DNA from: Rallus limicola
Taxonomy: Eukaryota > Chordata > Aves > Gruiformes > Rallidae
Assembly (NCBI GenBank): GCA_022605955.1
Contig: JAKCOZ010000005.1
Coordinates: 2,321,501 to 2,385,500 of the forward strand
DNA length: 64,000 nucleotides
Reading direction: 5' to 3'
The notes beneath the pieces are model-generated. The model had not been told where the DNA came from. It ran no database searches and saw only the letters and a list, made by a program, of their open reading frames with translations. How positions within the stretch are numbered: the first letter of the stretch is position 1; the number at the start of each line of letters is the position of its first letter. Below are positions 1 through 14,818 of this stretch, in pieces. The translations under genes were made by a program, and so were the position numbers.

Positions 1-3000
1 GCTGACATGACAAATTTAGTCATTTCTTAATCACTTTCGTTAGGCGGTATTGTCAGTTCCAAGAGGCAAATTTTCATCTTGATTTACGCCTATAATAGAA
101 ATGGCTGAAAAATGAAAAGTTCTCAAAACTGTTTACTTACAAAACACCTTTTAGGTCATTTTGAAAGCTTCCCATGACCTGGCAGTAGTGTTCTTTACAC
201 ATGGGAACTCAAAAAATATACTCTTAGACAGCTTATATCAACAAAGCAATATTTTCCACCAAAAAAGTAATCTTAAAGTGTGTGCTAGTGGTAAATACTG
301 GCTTAAATATATTATTTACAGCTATATCAAAATTTATTAATTAGTTAACTTTGTTTTAAATAAAATTGATTGTTAAAGCAGAATGTAGAGGTTGATATGA
401 ATTCTATTCTGCAGTAGCTTTCAGATAAAAGAAGCAGTGACCCAACTCATTAGCCCTTTGATTTAATATATTGACACTTGGGTACGAATAATTCCGTTTA
501 GTGGCTTTTGCTTCCCAGGGATCAATTTAATTAGTTATAAAATGTGACTTCATGTCAGGAGCCAGAAGAAATGCTGACGTTAAATAAAGTCATACGCAAT
601 TTAAACAATAAAGCTATCGATGCCTGGTTAAAAGTTAATGATGCACAAAAAATGGCTTAATAGAGACAACCTCAGCAATGAAAGTGATGGTAGGAAAATT
701 AAGCTAAGTGGATGAATGAGAAATGGTGATGTTGTTGGATTGTTAAAACAAATTCATGGATGGCCTGATGGTTCATTTCATAGTACTGTATGTTTCTGAT
801 TTAAATATGTGTTTGAGGGCAATCCTGTAGTTTCACATTAGGAATGACAAGAAGTGTTCTGAAATCTTTCTCCTTTAGATTCTAGAAAAGGACAGACAAT
901 TTACCTGTGCACATTCATCTTTGATATATCCCCTTGGGTTATCTTGGGTGACCCAGTATTAACCATAATGACCTCCCATTATAACATTACAAATACTAAT
1001 ATTTGCACAGTTGGTTGAGACCCCAGTCAGAATCAGTGTCTTATTATGCTAGGTGCTGTTTATATACCATGCAAATAAGAAGGGACAGTTTGTGCCCTGA
1101 AGAAGGGTAGAAGCTAATGTTAAAGCACCATATCCTTTCAAAACCCATTTAAAGCTGTAGACGTAATCTACTTACGTTATCCAAGCAGAGTAAGAAGGCT
1201 TAGTGAAGAAAATAGCAACACATAAAATTGTTGCAGGTACCATTTGTCCTTCATTTTTCCTTCTGTTGCTCATATAAGCACACACATGAAACAGAGCCAT
1301 TCAAGAATTATAGTTCCATTGTTTTCACACTTCCTAGCCTGCTTTGAGCACAGCAAGGTAAAATCCATGCCAGATGTTTTAAGTAATAACCTGCAAATCC
1401 ATATTCAGATATTGGACCAGATTCATAAAAATGTAATTCTTGTCTTTTTACAAGTAGCATACAAGGGTTTTTACAAGTCGTGGTGGGTTGTTTCTATTTC
1501 AGTAAAAGAGAGTTCAGATTTAATAGTGAATTGATAGGGTGATTTCATTTAAAGATGTATCGACACTTTACTGAATATGCTGAATAGAAGCTAGGTCAAA
1601 AGAAAATGTAGAGAAATGTGATTCCTTAGCTGAAAAATATGTTAGTCAGATGGTCTCCGACACAGAAATTATAGTTAAAAATAACACAAAAAACTTTTTT
1701 TTGCATGTAATTTATCACTGTTCAGATGAGACGAGTTAGTCCACCTGTGAGGAAAAACCCGATATCAAAATGACCTGATGTTGAGCCAAGCCATGTTATG
1801 TTTTCATTTGCATTAGTCCTTTTGGGGCAGGTGGATTCTGATTAGGAAGAGCAATTTTGAAAAGGGACAGTAGGAAAAAGGCAGTTAGATAATAATTTTT
1901 TAAAATTGCATACAGTTTGGCTGGTCTAAAGACTCCTGGAAAGCTTAAAGCCGAGCAGCAGGCAGCGGTTATTACCTGCTAAAAGTATCAACAGTAGCTA
2001 CGGTAACTCGCCGAAGGATAGAGGGGATATGCCTTAGAATAAAACCTCTGTGTGTCAGAGGGATTTTCAGACTGTACAAGAGTTATGTTTTTTTTACTAA
2101 TGTTAGGCAAACTGTTTTGTCTTTGCATTGACTTTACATTGGCCGCAGCCTACACAGAGGGAACTGCTGGAAAAAAGGGGGGCATTAATACTTTACTGTG
2201 TGCGGGCCAGCCAGTAGTTAGAGAGGGGGCCCATGTTTTCTTAGGGCTCAGATGGCAAAGCTAAGTATTCAGCCTACGGCAGGAAAAAAGTGCCTTTTTT
2301 GTTTTCTGGCTGGAGAGTCCAAGCATTCCCAAAGGAACACAATGAATGGCCCATTTTGTCAGACACTGTTTCGTAGACATAGAATTCTTGTTTTTTCATA
2401 ATTATTCTTGCCCGTCACTGGGTGTGCACATGACATTTGAGCGTGTTTTAAAGTCTTAACACACTCATGTGCCTGCAATAAAGTTACTCATAACAATCCA
2501 GGCTTTCTGCAGACAACAGAGCAGGGTCTGTTGTTTTCACAAGTCACAGCAGCTGGGAGGCAATTGTGAAGACAACAGCTTAATCTAGCTGGAAAATACA
2601 GGAAGAAGAGAATATACACTCAATTTCCTTCCATATTATTGCAAACAATGCAGAGGGCTTTTTTTGTTGTGGCTTTTTCTTTTCTTTGCTCTGGGTGGTC
2701 TGACTGAAAATGTGAGTGGCATAAAATACACTAGCAAATGTACTTTGAATTTTCAACTTGTTGCATTTCTGTATTCATGCTGATGTGCCGAAGTCTGTTA
2801 AAGGGTGAGAATATTAATCTATATGAGCACTTAAAAAAATCATACAATAACAGTATACAATTTTGACCTCATCTACACAGTGTTTACACTGGTGTTGCTT
2901 TACAACATATGTTGCAGTTGCTTCTGAGTTACACTGGTATAAATGAAACTGGAATCAGGAACTTAGACAAAATTTGATTGCTGAAAGCTACCACTTGAAA

Positions 3001-5070
3001 CAACACTAGTTAAACAAAAAGTAAAGCTAGGCAGTCTTAGATGTGTGAAACTTGTACTTTAGCTTATGTGTAAAAGGACAAGGGCACTCAGTAATTTGTT
3101 TCTTTATTGAGTGCTTCTGAATCTGTAGATTAATCATATTTGTAAATGCTTCATTTATTTCAGAAACACATTTACAAACAAAGCATGCAATAAATTAATA
3201 TGCAAACTCAGTTAAAAAGCACCATAAGTAGGCAGTGATCAGATAGCTTTTACCCTAGCTGTATTTTTGGGTGAAGTTTTGCAAAATCTTAGGAAGGGTG
3301 TTGTTTTGTTTTTTCTTCATGAAAAGTGAAGAGGATCCTATACTTCAGTTATTATGTCAACAGTAGAACGACTAAATTAACATAAATCCAACTGGAGAGG
3401 TGGGGATAGCTTAGCAGTCGCCATTAGATGTGGTTTCAAGTGGGGGTAGATGTTCCTTTTAAAGAAAAGACGATGTTTATCCAATTGCAGTAAAGGTACC
3501 TTCCTTTCCTGCTCTTGGGAATGCTACATACAGCAGATTTCCAGTAACCATGGCAGACAACTCAGATGGGAAAGATTTTTATTATGCATAGCACAGAGGT
3601 TATAGCAGCAACTGGTAACAGCAAAAGCCAGTCAGACTGAGTATGGAAAATGAATGAGTGATTTGAACGCGGTCCAGACTTCCAGGAGAGAGAATCGAGA
3701 TCAAGTTGACGTGCTCTGAAAAAAATACAGTATGAATGCTGAGATGACTTAGATGTACACTCTGCTGTTCATTAAAGAGCTGCAAATAGTACAGTACCAC
3801 ATGCACCAGACAACTCCAGGGCAGCAGTATCGGGGATGCACATACTGTTGGAAATGCAATGGGTATTACTCTATTCAGCCACAAAATAAAGCAGATAGTA
3901 ATACTATCACAAATACTTCTGATGTATTTTTAAAAAAAGCATGAATGTGGAATTCAGGTCTAAGTGTGGAAGCAGTTAGATACACTACCAACCTAATAGT
4001 AAGCAAGGTCTCTTTCCATGTTTTCCTTAAAATATAATATCAACACCTCTCCCCTCTATCTCCCTTAAAACTACTGTACCAGTGTGGTCCAAAATAAACA
4101 TAGAGCTTAGCTGGTCTGTGCATCTCACATTAATCCTGTTCAACCTATTCTTCCTCACATCTTAGAAACCTTATATTGGTATCTTATTTTCTTGATTTTC
4201 TTTTGTTGAAATTTTGGAGTAAGACTGACTTTCACAATGGGAATAAAGTCACACTAAAAACTACTTTAAATATGCATCTAAATGGAAATGGACAGTGAAG
4301 ACAAGCAGGTGCTTACAAAACAGGGAGTTTGGGGAGGAACATTGTTTTCTCTGCAGACCTTTGGATGCACTAGGAGTGCTTTTGAAAAGCATGATTTGAA
4401 TTTGTTTCAGCTGCATGTGTCTGTCTTAAAAGATAGATGCTCATGGGTCTCCCCATTTCCTTGATATGATTCTACTTTTATGTCTAAGCTTTTCTTGTAT
4501 TCATGTCAATGACCTTTATAAAACCAAGAAAGCCAAACGTACTTCTCTATGGTCTCCTTCCTCATTATGGAAGTTCATTGAAAACTGTTGGGAATGACTT
4601 TCTTGGTATCAGCGGCCTAGAAATGAGAATTTACAGACAGATAGCTACTTTGTATACACAGAGGAGGTTGTGAGAGCGAATTCTAGGAGTTATGCAAGGT
4701 GAGGAGTGAAAATATTAAGTGAAGAAAAAATTATTTGATAAATAGAAGAGAGAGAAAGAAATCCAGCAGTAATGGATACGAGTGATAGAATGATTTCCAA
4801 ATGACTTTGTTACTCATGTTGTCTACCACCATGGTTAGCCCAGCTGGCTTGCCAACTTCTTCACTCAGCAGCAAATCTGTTAAATGTATCATGCTCAAAG
4901 TACATCTTTGCAGAGGTAGAGGTGGTGTTCACAGAGTAAGTATCTAAGAAACACAGTGTTCACATGTCCAAGAAAGTGATCGAAATGATGACTATAGCCA
5001 GATGGGTTTTAGAACTCTGAAATCCCAAGTGAGGGTTTTGGAGAAGAAGAGTAAAGCATATTCTACATGC

Positions 5071-5170
5071 ATACATATATATGTATATATATATATGTAT
5101 GTGTATATATATATATATATATATATGTATATACATACACATACCTCTGTGTGTGTATATATGTATATTT
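5071..5170. repeat. (TA)n microsatellite with TATATG/TACATA variants
   Basis: An alternating TA tract, with about 23 uninterrupted bases at 5104-5126, bordered by ATGTAT, ACATAC and GTGTGT variants. It is likely length-variable between individuals. Confidence 0.95.
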
Positions 5171-7867
5171 AAAAATATTTATGCAAAATACATATGTATA
5201 TGCATATATAAATATGTATTCACCATAAAAATGCACAGATCTGTATTTGTGTACATATGTAGAATATGTTTTTATAGTATAAAATCTATAATCCTATCTA
5301 TGCACTCATGTATTTATATACATATGTAGAGAAATATACCTTTACTTTCACTTTAAGAAAATGCCTAATAGGATAGTTTCAGCTTGTTAAGATGCGTGAC
5401 TTCGTAATAGCAGGTACTACCCACTGACTTTCATAGTGCATAAATTTCCACAAAGGCATCTTTGGTGTACTTAAACATCCACATGGGGACGTAGTGCAGA
5501 ACCATACAAATGTACTGAAATGCCACGCAGTTCTGTATGGTTGAACCTTAAAGGAGACCTTCAGAATGGATCACAGTGCTGTAGAGGTAAACACACAGTT
5601 AAGACTTGTAACAAAGCTATCAAAAGAAGCTTTTTGTCTTCTCTGGTTTTGGAAGCCTATTTGGACAGGCATTTTTGCAGACTTCCTTCTCTTGTTTTCT
5701 TATTACCTGACCAAGTGACCAAAACCATGGCAAGGGTAACTTACTCTCTGGACCTGGCTGTCACTAGAGCATGTCATTGCAGCTCATGGTTTTGCAAGAT
5801 GATATTATGGTAGACTGATATGTTGAACTTTGAGCCACCAAGTCAGCCCTCATCTTTAGTCTCAATTTTAATTTTTTTTCCTTTATATGTCTTTCATTCT
5901 TATTTCCTTGTATGTTAAAAATGTCAGCACATACTAGTTCCTACTTTGGAAGAAAAGTAGCACTTCAGCAGCTCCTGCAAATTCTTTCGCCCTCTGAGCA
6001 GTGATTAATATACAGGTTTAAGAAGAATTTTTAAACAAAACCTGGAAAAAAAAGGAAAAGAGCAAATATGCAGGCTAATGGTGTACCCTGAGGTGAGCAA
6101 AATACATTTTTTTAACAAGCCAAGCATAGCAAAAAAGCTATTCTACAGTGAAATTAATAATTACCAAAAAGATTTGCTAGCATTATTGTTGTATCCATTA
6201 TGAGAATATGGGTAAGATGTTTAAAAAACATGGGAAGTGTGAATCAAAGCCCAAAGATTCCAACTGGTCTCTAATTTTTAATGTGAATTCTATTCATATG
6301 CCCCTGGTGCATAGTCTGAAATACAGTCTGTGGATAACAACTGCCTTTAGAGTTGTGCCACTTAACCTGAAAATTATATCTGTTCCTCTGATAGTATGTA
6401 TTTCTAATTTTATTTAGCATCCTGCTTTAACAAAGCTTTAAGGGAGGAGGGCATCTTAGTGCCACTTGTAGAAGGTGCCTGGCTATAATGATATCAGCCC
6501 CAAATATTTTCCAAAGGCAAGGTTTGTTTATTAACTGAACCCCATGCTGAGATTCAATCAATCTAATACAGGCTTAGTTTGAAGTTGAACATTCAAACGT
6601 ATGCCCATACATCTTGGGCATATATCTTACATAATGATGTTGGCCCCAGACATCTTTCTGGGTTTGTTTATGTCTGTTATGGATTCCCCTCATTATCCAT
6701 GCTGTTTGAGGGATTCCCTATGGATTCAGCCAGTTTATTGCATACTTTTTAAATTTTATGCCAAACTGAAAGCTCTGAGTGGCAGCTTCTTTGGTAGCTC
6801 CATACAGCTTCCTCTCAAATCCAGAGATGAATGCTGTGATTAAGGCTAAATAAAATAATATGGAAACCAACATGCTGCAAAGGGGTATGTAAGAAATGCC
6901 TCGGGAGAGGCAGGATGGTTATAGAAGTAACGTGAATGATAAAACGTTAAGATGTTGACTGCTCTTCCCATTTCTTTTCCTTTTAATTACGGTTAACCAT
7001 TAGAGCCACAATTCTATGATTTGCAAGATCTTCCTTACTGAGCATCTCTAGTAATAACACTGGGAAAACTCATTTATTAAATTTCTTCGGAGTGAAGGGA
7101 TGTTTTAATATGCCAGTCGCTAAGCACATCTCTGTGTGCACACAACTCCCAGTAACATTAATTGGAGTTGCATATGCAGATCAGCTGGAGAAGAGAGTCT
7201 TAAATATAGAAAGCAGAGATTGGTATGGGCCGTGCTCCGTTCTCAGGAGTGTGTCCTGCTCCGCTGAAGTAAGTGGCATTTTTGAGGCTCTCCTGAGATG
7301 AACATTGCCCTTCTCATACTCAGCATGTAGTACATGTTCAGTTCTTGTAGGGGAGTTTACTAGGAGTAATGTATGGCCAGAAGGAACAAGAACTAGAAGA
7401 GAGGTTTTTCTTATAAAACCTTTACAATATGAAAATGGTTGTTTTCAATCTGAAAACTCAGATTTATAAACACTTAATTCATCAGTTCCCCGTACCTTTC
7501 ATTTGAAATAAACAGCCAGCAATATTATTTTAAAATAAAGCAGAAGGTGTAACACAAATGAAGTAATGTTTTGAGAAATATGTGATTGATGATTAAAAAA
7601 CAGAGAGAGAAGGGGTGGGGGGGGTGTCAGTCCAGCATTCATTAGTCAGGCAAAACTTGTATTTGAGCATGCATTAAGTCAGAAAGACGAGACAGTGTGT
7701 CTGGAAAATTATTCTTTCTTTGAGATGCAGTCTAAAAAATATTCCCTTATTTCTTAAATCTGAAGGCATCCTTTGACTGGCTTAGTTATTTCATATCTAT
7801 TGATGCTAGAGAAAACAAAAGAAACTTTAAAACCTGGAAACATAAACATAATTGAACCACTCTCTTT

Positions 7868-7886
7868 AAAAAAAAAAAAAAAAAAA
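7868..7886. repeat. Poly-A run
   Basis: An uninterrupted run of about 19 A, followed by GGAGGGGTAGGTGGGGA. It could be an old retroelement tail, but nothing recognisable precedes it. Confidence 0.85.
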
Positions 7887-8209
7887 GGAGGGGTAGGTGG
7901 GGAGATAAAAAGAAAAGAAAGAAATCACAGTGGATGTTTTCCAGTAGAGAACATGCTACTATGTATAAAGGGGGCTAGTGTAACAAGAAGTCATCTATTC
8001 TTGATTTCTTTAGACAGCTAGAGCTTTGTGCCTTGTCTAGTTTCTACGTTTTAAGAGCTTGTTCTGTGTAGCAGAAATAATACAATAAATGGGTTTAACC
8101 ACATTTGTCTCAGCTAGACAGTCTGCTTTGTCAAAGATTGCTGGTACAACATAAACAAATTATGTGTTTGTAGTGCTTTTCAATGAAAGCCTATCTAACA
8201 GAGCGGAGA

Positions 8210-8340
8210 TTGTGTTTCGGCAGCTGTAGATTTAATCTCCTACCTGTCAGTTAGAGCAGGCATTTCCTGAGCAGATAAGGCCTGGCTGCAGAGGGGGGAG
8301 CAGACACAGCTGGACAAAGGGCCATTGTTATTGCCCTGTA
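8210..8340. promoter_or_regulatory. Candidate intronic enhancer: E-boxes, ETS-GATA, paired SOX sites
   Basis: Motifs seen: CAGCTG at 8221-8226, TTCC (ETS core) at 8264-8267, AGATAAGG (GATA) at 8273-8280, CAGCTG at 8307-8312, ACAAAG at 8314-8319, and ATTGTT at 8324-8329 within CCATTGTTA. The last two are SOX sites in opposite orientation, four bases apart. The block is less AT-rich than its surroundings, and the CpG-bearing stretch after it to about 8690 looks similar. The enhancer call is inference from motif grouping only. Confidence 0.35.
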
Positions 8341-11300
8341 ATTCTATGTAGATTTGTCCATGCATTTCATCACACCAACTCTGGGCATGTTGCAGAGGAG
8401 CCAGCCCTTCACTGCAGGTTCGGCAAGCAGAAGGGATTGCTGCACAGCTTTGTGCTGTTGATTCCCATCGATTGTCATGGGCAACTGAAGAAAATATCCC
8501 AACTTTGAGAGCAGCGTCACTCTAACATGAATGTGATTACAGGATTCAAGGCAAAGATCTATTTGCAAGCCGAAAACGTGCTTTAAATAACGCTGGAGTT
8601 CTGACAAATCGGGGGAAGCCAGAAAACGGGAAGGTTGGCATTCCTTCTTGAATATCAGGATCCTCTGCAGAAAAGGCAGCACAGCAGTGTGGATTTATGT
8701 CTGAAGTATAGCTGTTGCTGGAATTTTAACACCCAAACTTGGACAGAAAATATCTAGTGCTCATTTTAAATATGGGTTTCCTGGGTTTCTGCCTTATTTT
8801 ACCTTTTTAATGATTTTGTGCTTTCAAAATGTTTTTGTAGATGAATCATAAATGCTGTAGAAAGTTGAGGAGCCAATATAACTGATTTGAGCCAGACACA
8901 GTTGGCATAGGAAGAAAGCAGGCTGTGTGTGTGTTGCTGGAAGTTTAGAAACTCTCTATTGCTTACTTCAAAACGTGCAGTAAATACTGTATACCTAGTA
9001 GTAGCAATCACCTCAGTCATACTGAGCCTTTTCTGAATAAAGATGGTCAGATTGTGTCAAAATCTGAGGAATCCTTGGAAGAGATGGCACAAATTAATTT
9101 TTGCATGCAATCAGTATTGTGATTTGACTTTGATCTCTAGAAGGAGAAGTTTTCTGCATTAAACTAGTTCTCCACGTGATTGCCTTTGATAACCCTTTGT
9201 GTTTCAAACTAGACACTCCATAAACATCACATGATTTCTGGAAGTTATCTTGGTTACTCTTGTGCACTAACTCCCTTTCAAAAATATACAGAAGCAAGAA
9301 TATTCTCAGTAGATGTATCTTCTTTGACTTAATCTCTTGAATATTACCCACTTAGGCTGGAGGAAAAGATAACACTTGTGCCTATAATAAACAAGAGTAA
9401 ATTCAGAGAGGGCTAAATACCTGAAGAAATCAGCCATAGGACTGCCTGGGATTGGAAAGGCATCTCCTTTTTGGGTCGGTTACTCCACTCTTGTATCCTG
9501 CTAGTATACAAGTGATTCAGGGCTAAACTGTAGCACTGGCATGTGCTGTCTCAAAAGCAGCGTCATTCTCATTTTCCAACAGGGCTTGTCCATCCTTAGC
9601 CACCGCTCTGCATTTTGGGTAGCTCTTTCTACAACTGTGCGCTAAGGTGTAATGGCCGCAATGGACTGGATTTATATCTGCTATGCATTGTCACCCCTGC
9701 TACTGGAAGAGAAATCAAGGCCTCTTTGAGTGTCCTTTGTAAACTGTGGATGTAAAACTGTAAAGCATTCAAAAACTCGAGGTGCTTAAATAGTTACAAG
9801 ACAGCATATTTATAAATCTTAAAATGTCTGTGAAAATATAGTAAGCTTTAAAAGCAGTATGGTGATCGAGAAGAAATTCCTCCCCTAGGGAAGTAAATGG
9901 TGGAATTCCTGTTAGCTTTAGTGACCCCCTAGATTTCAGATATAGTCTATATTTATTTATATAATAGAAAATCCCCAACCTGTTCTTTTGTTCTACTTTT
10001 TTTTTTACCTCTATAGGGCAGAGAGAATTTGAGCAGAGGCATTGAGACATGATTTTTCTTCCCACTTCTGCTGGAGCTATTCTTTAAAGTGAAAGAGTAT
10101 CCTTCCTTTAGCAAACATCGGTGTTCTGACATTAGATGATTTATTCTTTTTTTTATACTGTACATTGCCAGCCCTTCTACTGAGGGAATTGGTTTCATGT
10201 TGATAACTAGTGATGGCTACTATTCAAAAAAAGACCTCTGTCTTAAAAAGATGTGGGGGGGATAACTCGGCTTGAAAGCTCCAATATGAAACGCAAATTT
10301 TGAAGCTTCTCTTGCTCTAAATTTTTCCATCAACAGGACATTTTAATGTACTCCCCAAATCTTGCATATTTTGATATCACCATAAAAACATAAGCTAATA
10401 AGGAACTTCTAACATAATTTATATTTAGATTTGAGCTGAAGTAATGGTGCTTCCATATATAAAATATCAACAAGTATCATTAGGCTGCAATATTTTTCTT
10501 ATTTTGGCATGAATAAGACAAGGTGCAAATGAGAAACATACATCTTCACTAGTCTTTGGAAATATCTGAAATAATTGACTTGCTCAGTCTTCTGTGATGG
10601 CTTGGTGACCACTAACTGTGACAATTTGCATAATAGTCAACTCTTCACTTCTGTAGAGATAACTGTTTGTATCTGATTAAAATTAGGACTGTTTTAGTTC
10701 TCTTGACTTTTCCAGAAGTTGCAGAAATAGAGATTTGCTGTTATGCTTTAACCAAACAAATGCACACATGGGGATAACAATATGCTGAGTTTATGCAGAT
10801 TTTACAACACAAATCTGAATAAAATACCCACTAATAGACCCTTAAGGAGTAATAAACACACATGAATTTTCCTTAGTTGCACTTTAAAGTGATTTTAACA
10901 TACTACTAGACCTTAACAATAATATTTAATTGACAAGATTATGCATTTGTATGGATTGAAAAGGTGGTAGATCTCTAATTCCAAATGAACTATAAATTCC
11001 CTTTTGCATAACATGTTTTATTTATTTCTCTATAGCAGAGATGTTCTCCATCCCTCCTAGTGAGAGTTTCTTAAAATACAGACAATTTAAAGAGATTTAA
11101 TTACCATTTATCATATTCTTAACTTCATGAGATCATCTTTAGTTGAATTTTGTATTTCCAGGTAGCTGAGGAGCTAGATAAAAACAGGGCATTACAATAA
11201 GAAGCAAAGAGAAATTAAATGAGAACTAGTGTTTAAATCTATTCTGTTTTTAGTGTGGTTGGTAGTATTTTTTTGTTGCTCCCTTCTTTATTTCCCAAGT

Positions 11301-12999
11301 AGATGGAATTTAAGTTTAGTTAATTTAAAGTTTCAAAGTAGTGAGGAAGAAATAATGAAAAATAAGGATGCTCTGTTTCATTCTATGATCATGGCTGCAA
11401 TTTTCACATTAATGTTGTGGCCACTGCAGTAGACTTAAATCTCAAAATTGTGCTGAACCATTGGACAAATGGAAAAAATGATAGGGGAAAAGAAAGAAAA
11501 TAGCAGTTACAATCCATTTACAAATTCAGTAGTGGGCTACATATTTTTCATAGTGTTTCCCATATGAAATGTTCTCACTTTGCAAGTCTATGGTATCTTT
11601 TTTACAGTTTATTTGCCAACACGTCCCCAGGGATCTCATTGGCAGATATTTTCTTTGTGGCTCATGTACTTTCACTGAGAGGAAATATTTTTCAATTAGA
11701 CTGTAGATAATTAGATGGCAGATAAATTAGAACATAATATACCTCCCTATATAGATATAGCTCCAGTGATTCTCTGTTACTAACAGGAGCAGAAAGTAGT
11801 CTCTGAATAATTTTCAATGTGCAAGCTACATCAACATGATTTTCAGTGTTTTAGCTACGATGAGGTGCCTGCGTGACCACTTTTGGTCTGTTGGAGCCCA
11901 CCTTTCTCAACTGCCATTCCTCCTCACGCCAGGTTATGCTTGTTTCCCTGGGATTATTTATGCTACAGGGGATTTCTCAAGCACTTGGGTCCACTCTCAC
12001 ATATTATTTTACATTAGAGAATTTTAGTCATCGATGACACATTACTGCAAAGCCTTGAAAGTTCGTAAGTTAGCGTTTCTGAGCTCAGAACAAAAGGCCC
12101 AGCCACCACTCGCACACAAAGTAGCCAGATCTTTTATAACAGGTCAGTTAACCCACTCTTAGCCATTTTACTTGATCAGAACAGCACAGACAAACCAGAT
12201 GGACCATTCTTTTGTAACCGAAGAGACCTTTTTATTTTTTTTCCAGTACAATTCTTTTACAGTTTTTCCAAACAGATCATTTCTGGGACCAGAAAGAGGT
12301 TCAGTGATGGCATGAGTTATTTACAATATTGGCAGAGTTGGGGAGGAGATTTGGGCCCAAACCTGCAAATGTCTTGGTGCATAGCTAAATTTAAGCATTG
12401 AAGTGATCTTTTACATGTTTTATAGTAGTCCCCACTTCTTTTGCAATGTGGTTTTTACTTTCTTGCAGTCACTAATGTGACATAATCAAAACAAAAATCA
12501 AATTAACAAAGCTTCTTATATTTCTTCTCTTACAAAGAACAGCAAAACTCAATACTATTTATTGAAATTAAAAAAAAATAATTCCAATGCTGGTATAAAA
12601 ACAGTGCCATGTGTTTAAGATTTTTTTTAATGAATCAACCTAAAATGTAACCTGTTGAGCTGTAGCCATTATGCTCTATCATAGAAACATGTACTTTGAG
12701 CATTCTGAAAACACATTTTTACATGATGCACTGCCATTACCTGGAAAAATCTTTTATTACACTGGAGTTTTTAAATGAGAGAGTAGAAAATTTCAAACAC
12801 ATTTTTGCTATGGAAATTAAAAACTTACTGACTGCATAAAGAGGTTCAAGTTGTGTCTGGCTATACCAATTACTCAAGAAGGTAAAAAAACCTAGGTAAA
12901 AATTCAAGTCTAAACTATGGAAAGTTTAAACCCCTCTTGTGAATGAATTAGGCTCTTAGGCTGCAACATCACAAAGACACTGTACATCATATACTAAAG

Positions 13000-13013
13000 A
13001 AAAAAAAAAAAAA
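13000..13013. repeat. Poly-A run
   Basis: Fourteen A in AT-rich intron; no associated element seen. Confidence 0.85.
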
Positions 13014-14789
13014 GTCATTTCAATAAATTCAAAGACTGGCTTCTCAGCTACCTTGTATTGGAGAAGTCTGGTAGATTCAATACAAATCTCAGGATTTCTA
13101 CAGGCTGAGAAGAGGGTCCAGAGGTTTTATTGGTGGAAGAAGTGGGCACAATGGTTTTAAATAATGATGATAGATTATTCTAGGCAATTTGAACATATTT
13201 AGCCTATCACACTGGCTTATACTAGTGCTGATTAGAAGAAAAAAAAAACAACCCCAAAACTTTAAGGAAGCAATAAAATATAAAGATTATGCTTACTATC
13301 TCCCAAAAAGATGGCACTTAATTCTCCCCTTTACTGAAGTAAACAGTGTGACAACAGAAAGGCAACTTGTCAAGTTTGATCTTGAAAAGTTTGCAAGGAA
13401 TTCAGCTGCCATTATAGGGAGGGATTTACTGCTCTTGAAACCTGCAATCCTCCCAGCTAAGCAGAAATGTGTGAGCTGTGTTTTTGCTTGCTCTGCTGCC
13501 ATCCTTTTCTCTGAATGCCTTTCCTTCTCTGGCTACAGTGTTAGTTGTTGTGGAGGCAGCTTTGGTTTCTAAGGACGGAACCCTTCCTATTCCTTTGTCT
13601 CAATGTGCTGTGTTCCTTATTCAAAAGAAGCAGATCATTTTCATTCGAGGCATTATTTTTGTATGACACATCACTTTGGCTTCCATTTTCCAGGCACAAC
13701 ACTAACCATCAGTGACTTTTTAACAAAGAGGATTGTCCAACAAACTTCTGAGATTAGCATTCACATGACAGTAGGACAAAGTACTGCAGACTTGCCCAGT
13801 TTATCAAACAGGCCACCAGCTTTTATTATTTCAGGGAGAATCAAATTGGAAGTTGCTTCTTGAACTAATCAGGGCTGATTTGCTCTAAAGTTGCTTCCTG
13901 ACTTAGATCTCAGGCAAGGAAGTACTGTAATCAGTTCCCAAGGGCCGTCAGAGTTGTGATGGGATATTAAAGGAATGGTACGCTACCTTTAAAGAGCTCC
14001 CTAATCTCAGTAGTTTCTTGTGTTTAATACAGTTAAATCTGAGCTTGCTGTATAGAAACATTTTACAAGGCAGCTTTATATGAGAGACGATTTTACTTGA
14101 GTTTGCAGAACTGAATTTTGGAAAGAATATACTCGGGTTTCCTCCAGGGTTTGTGTAATTCAGTTAAAAAGATAGACTGGCAGAATTGTTTAAAACCAAA
14201 CATTTACTACCCGTCAAAAAGGAAAAAAAAATCTTCATGAAAGAGAAAATGAGTCCCCCTGAGTGTCACTGTTTGCATATTAGTCCATAGTACGGGCTCT
14301 GCCAAGTTACTCTCTGACTGACTGCTGCAGATGCTCTTTCTCAAGTATTCTGAGTGAGATCTTTAGTGCAAGTCTTCGGGGACAAACAATAGCACCTGTT
14401 CCTCACAAGATAGCAGCCCAGTTAGTCCATTCATGTATCTTTAATGAAGCTCTGGGGCAGATGGCAAAAAATGGCATCATCAACAACTTAGCACAGAGGA
14501 GACAAAAGGGGAAAGTGCCGATCCAACAATACGCTATTTTTACGAATGGGAAGAGACAGAGTCGGAGTGTTTCTCAGGCATCTGCTACAGTCTTGGTTCT
14601 CAGAAAGACCTGAGGAACATCTTAGCAATTAAATTTTCTGGGCATGTAGCTGATTTTATGAGGTATACTAATCAACACCTCCTCCCAATTTCTCTCCCCC
14701 TCAGTAAAAACAAATCCAAAAATACCACACCTCACCCCCCCTGAAAACTAACTACCTCAGGAAAAAATGTCAGAAATTAAGGTGTCTAC

Positions 14790-14818
14790 TTTTTTTTGGG
14801 GGGGGGGGGTGTGTGTAT
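14790..14818. repeat. T8-G12-(TG)n homopolymer junction
   Basis: Eight T, twelve G, then TGTGTGTA. A C7 run lies about 60 bp upstream (near 14735) and could pair with the G run. This is prone to polymerase slippage and sequencing error. Confidence 0.9.

Noticed and set aside
13189..13863. Overlapping open frames on both strands
   Set aside because: Several frames are open at once, which reflects local composition rather than a gene. No family features were seen.
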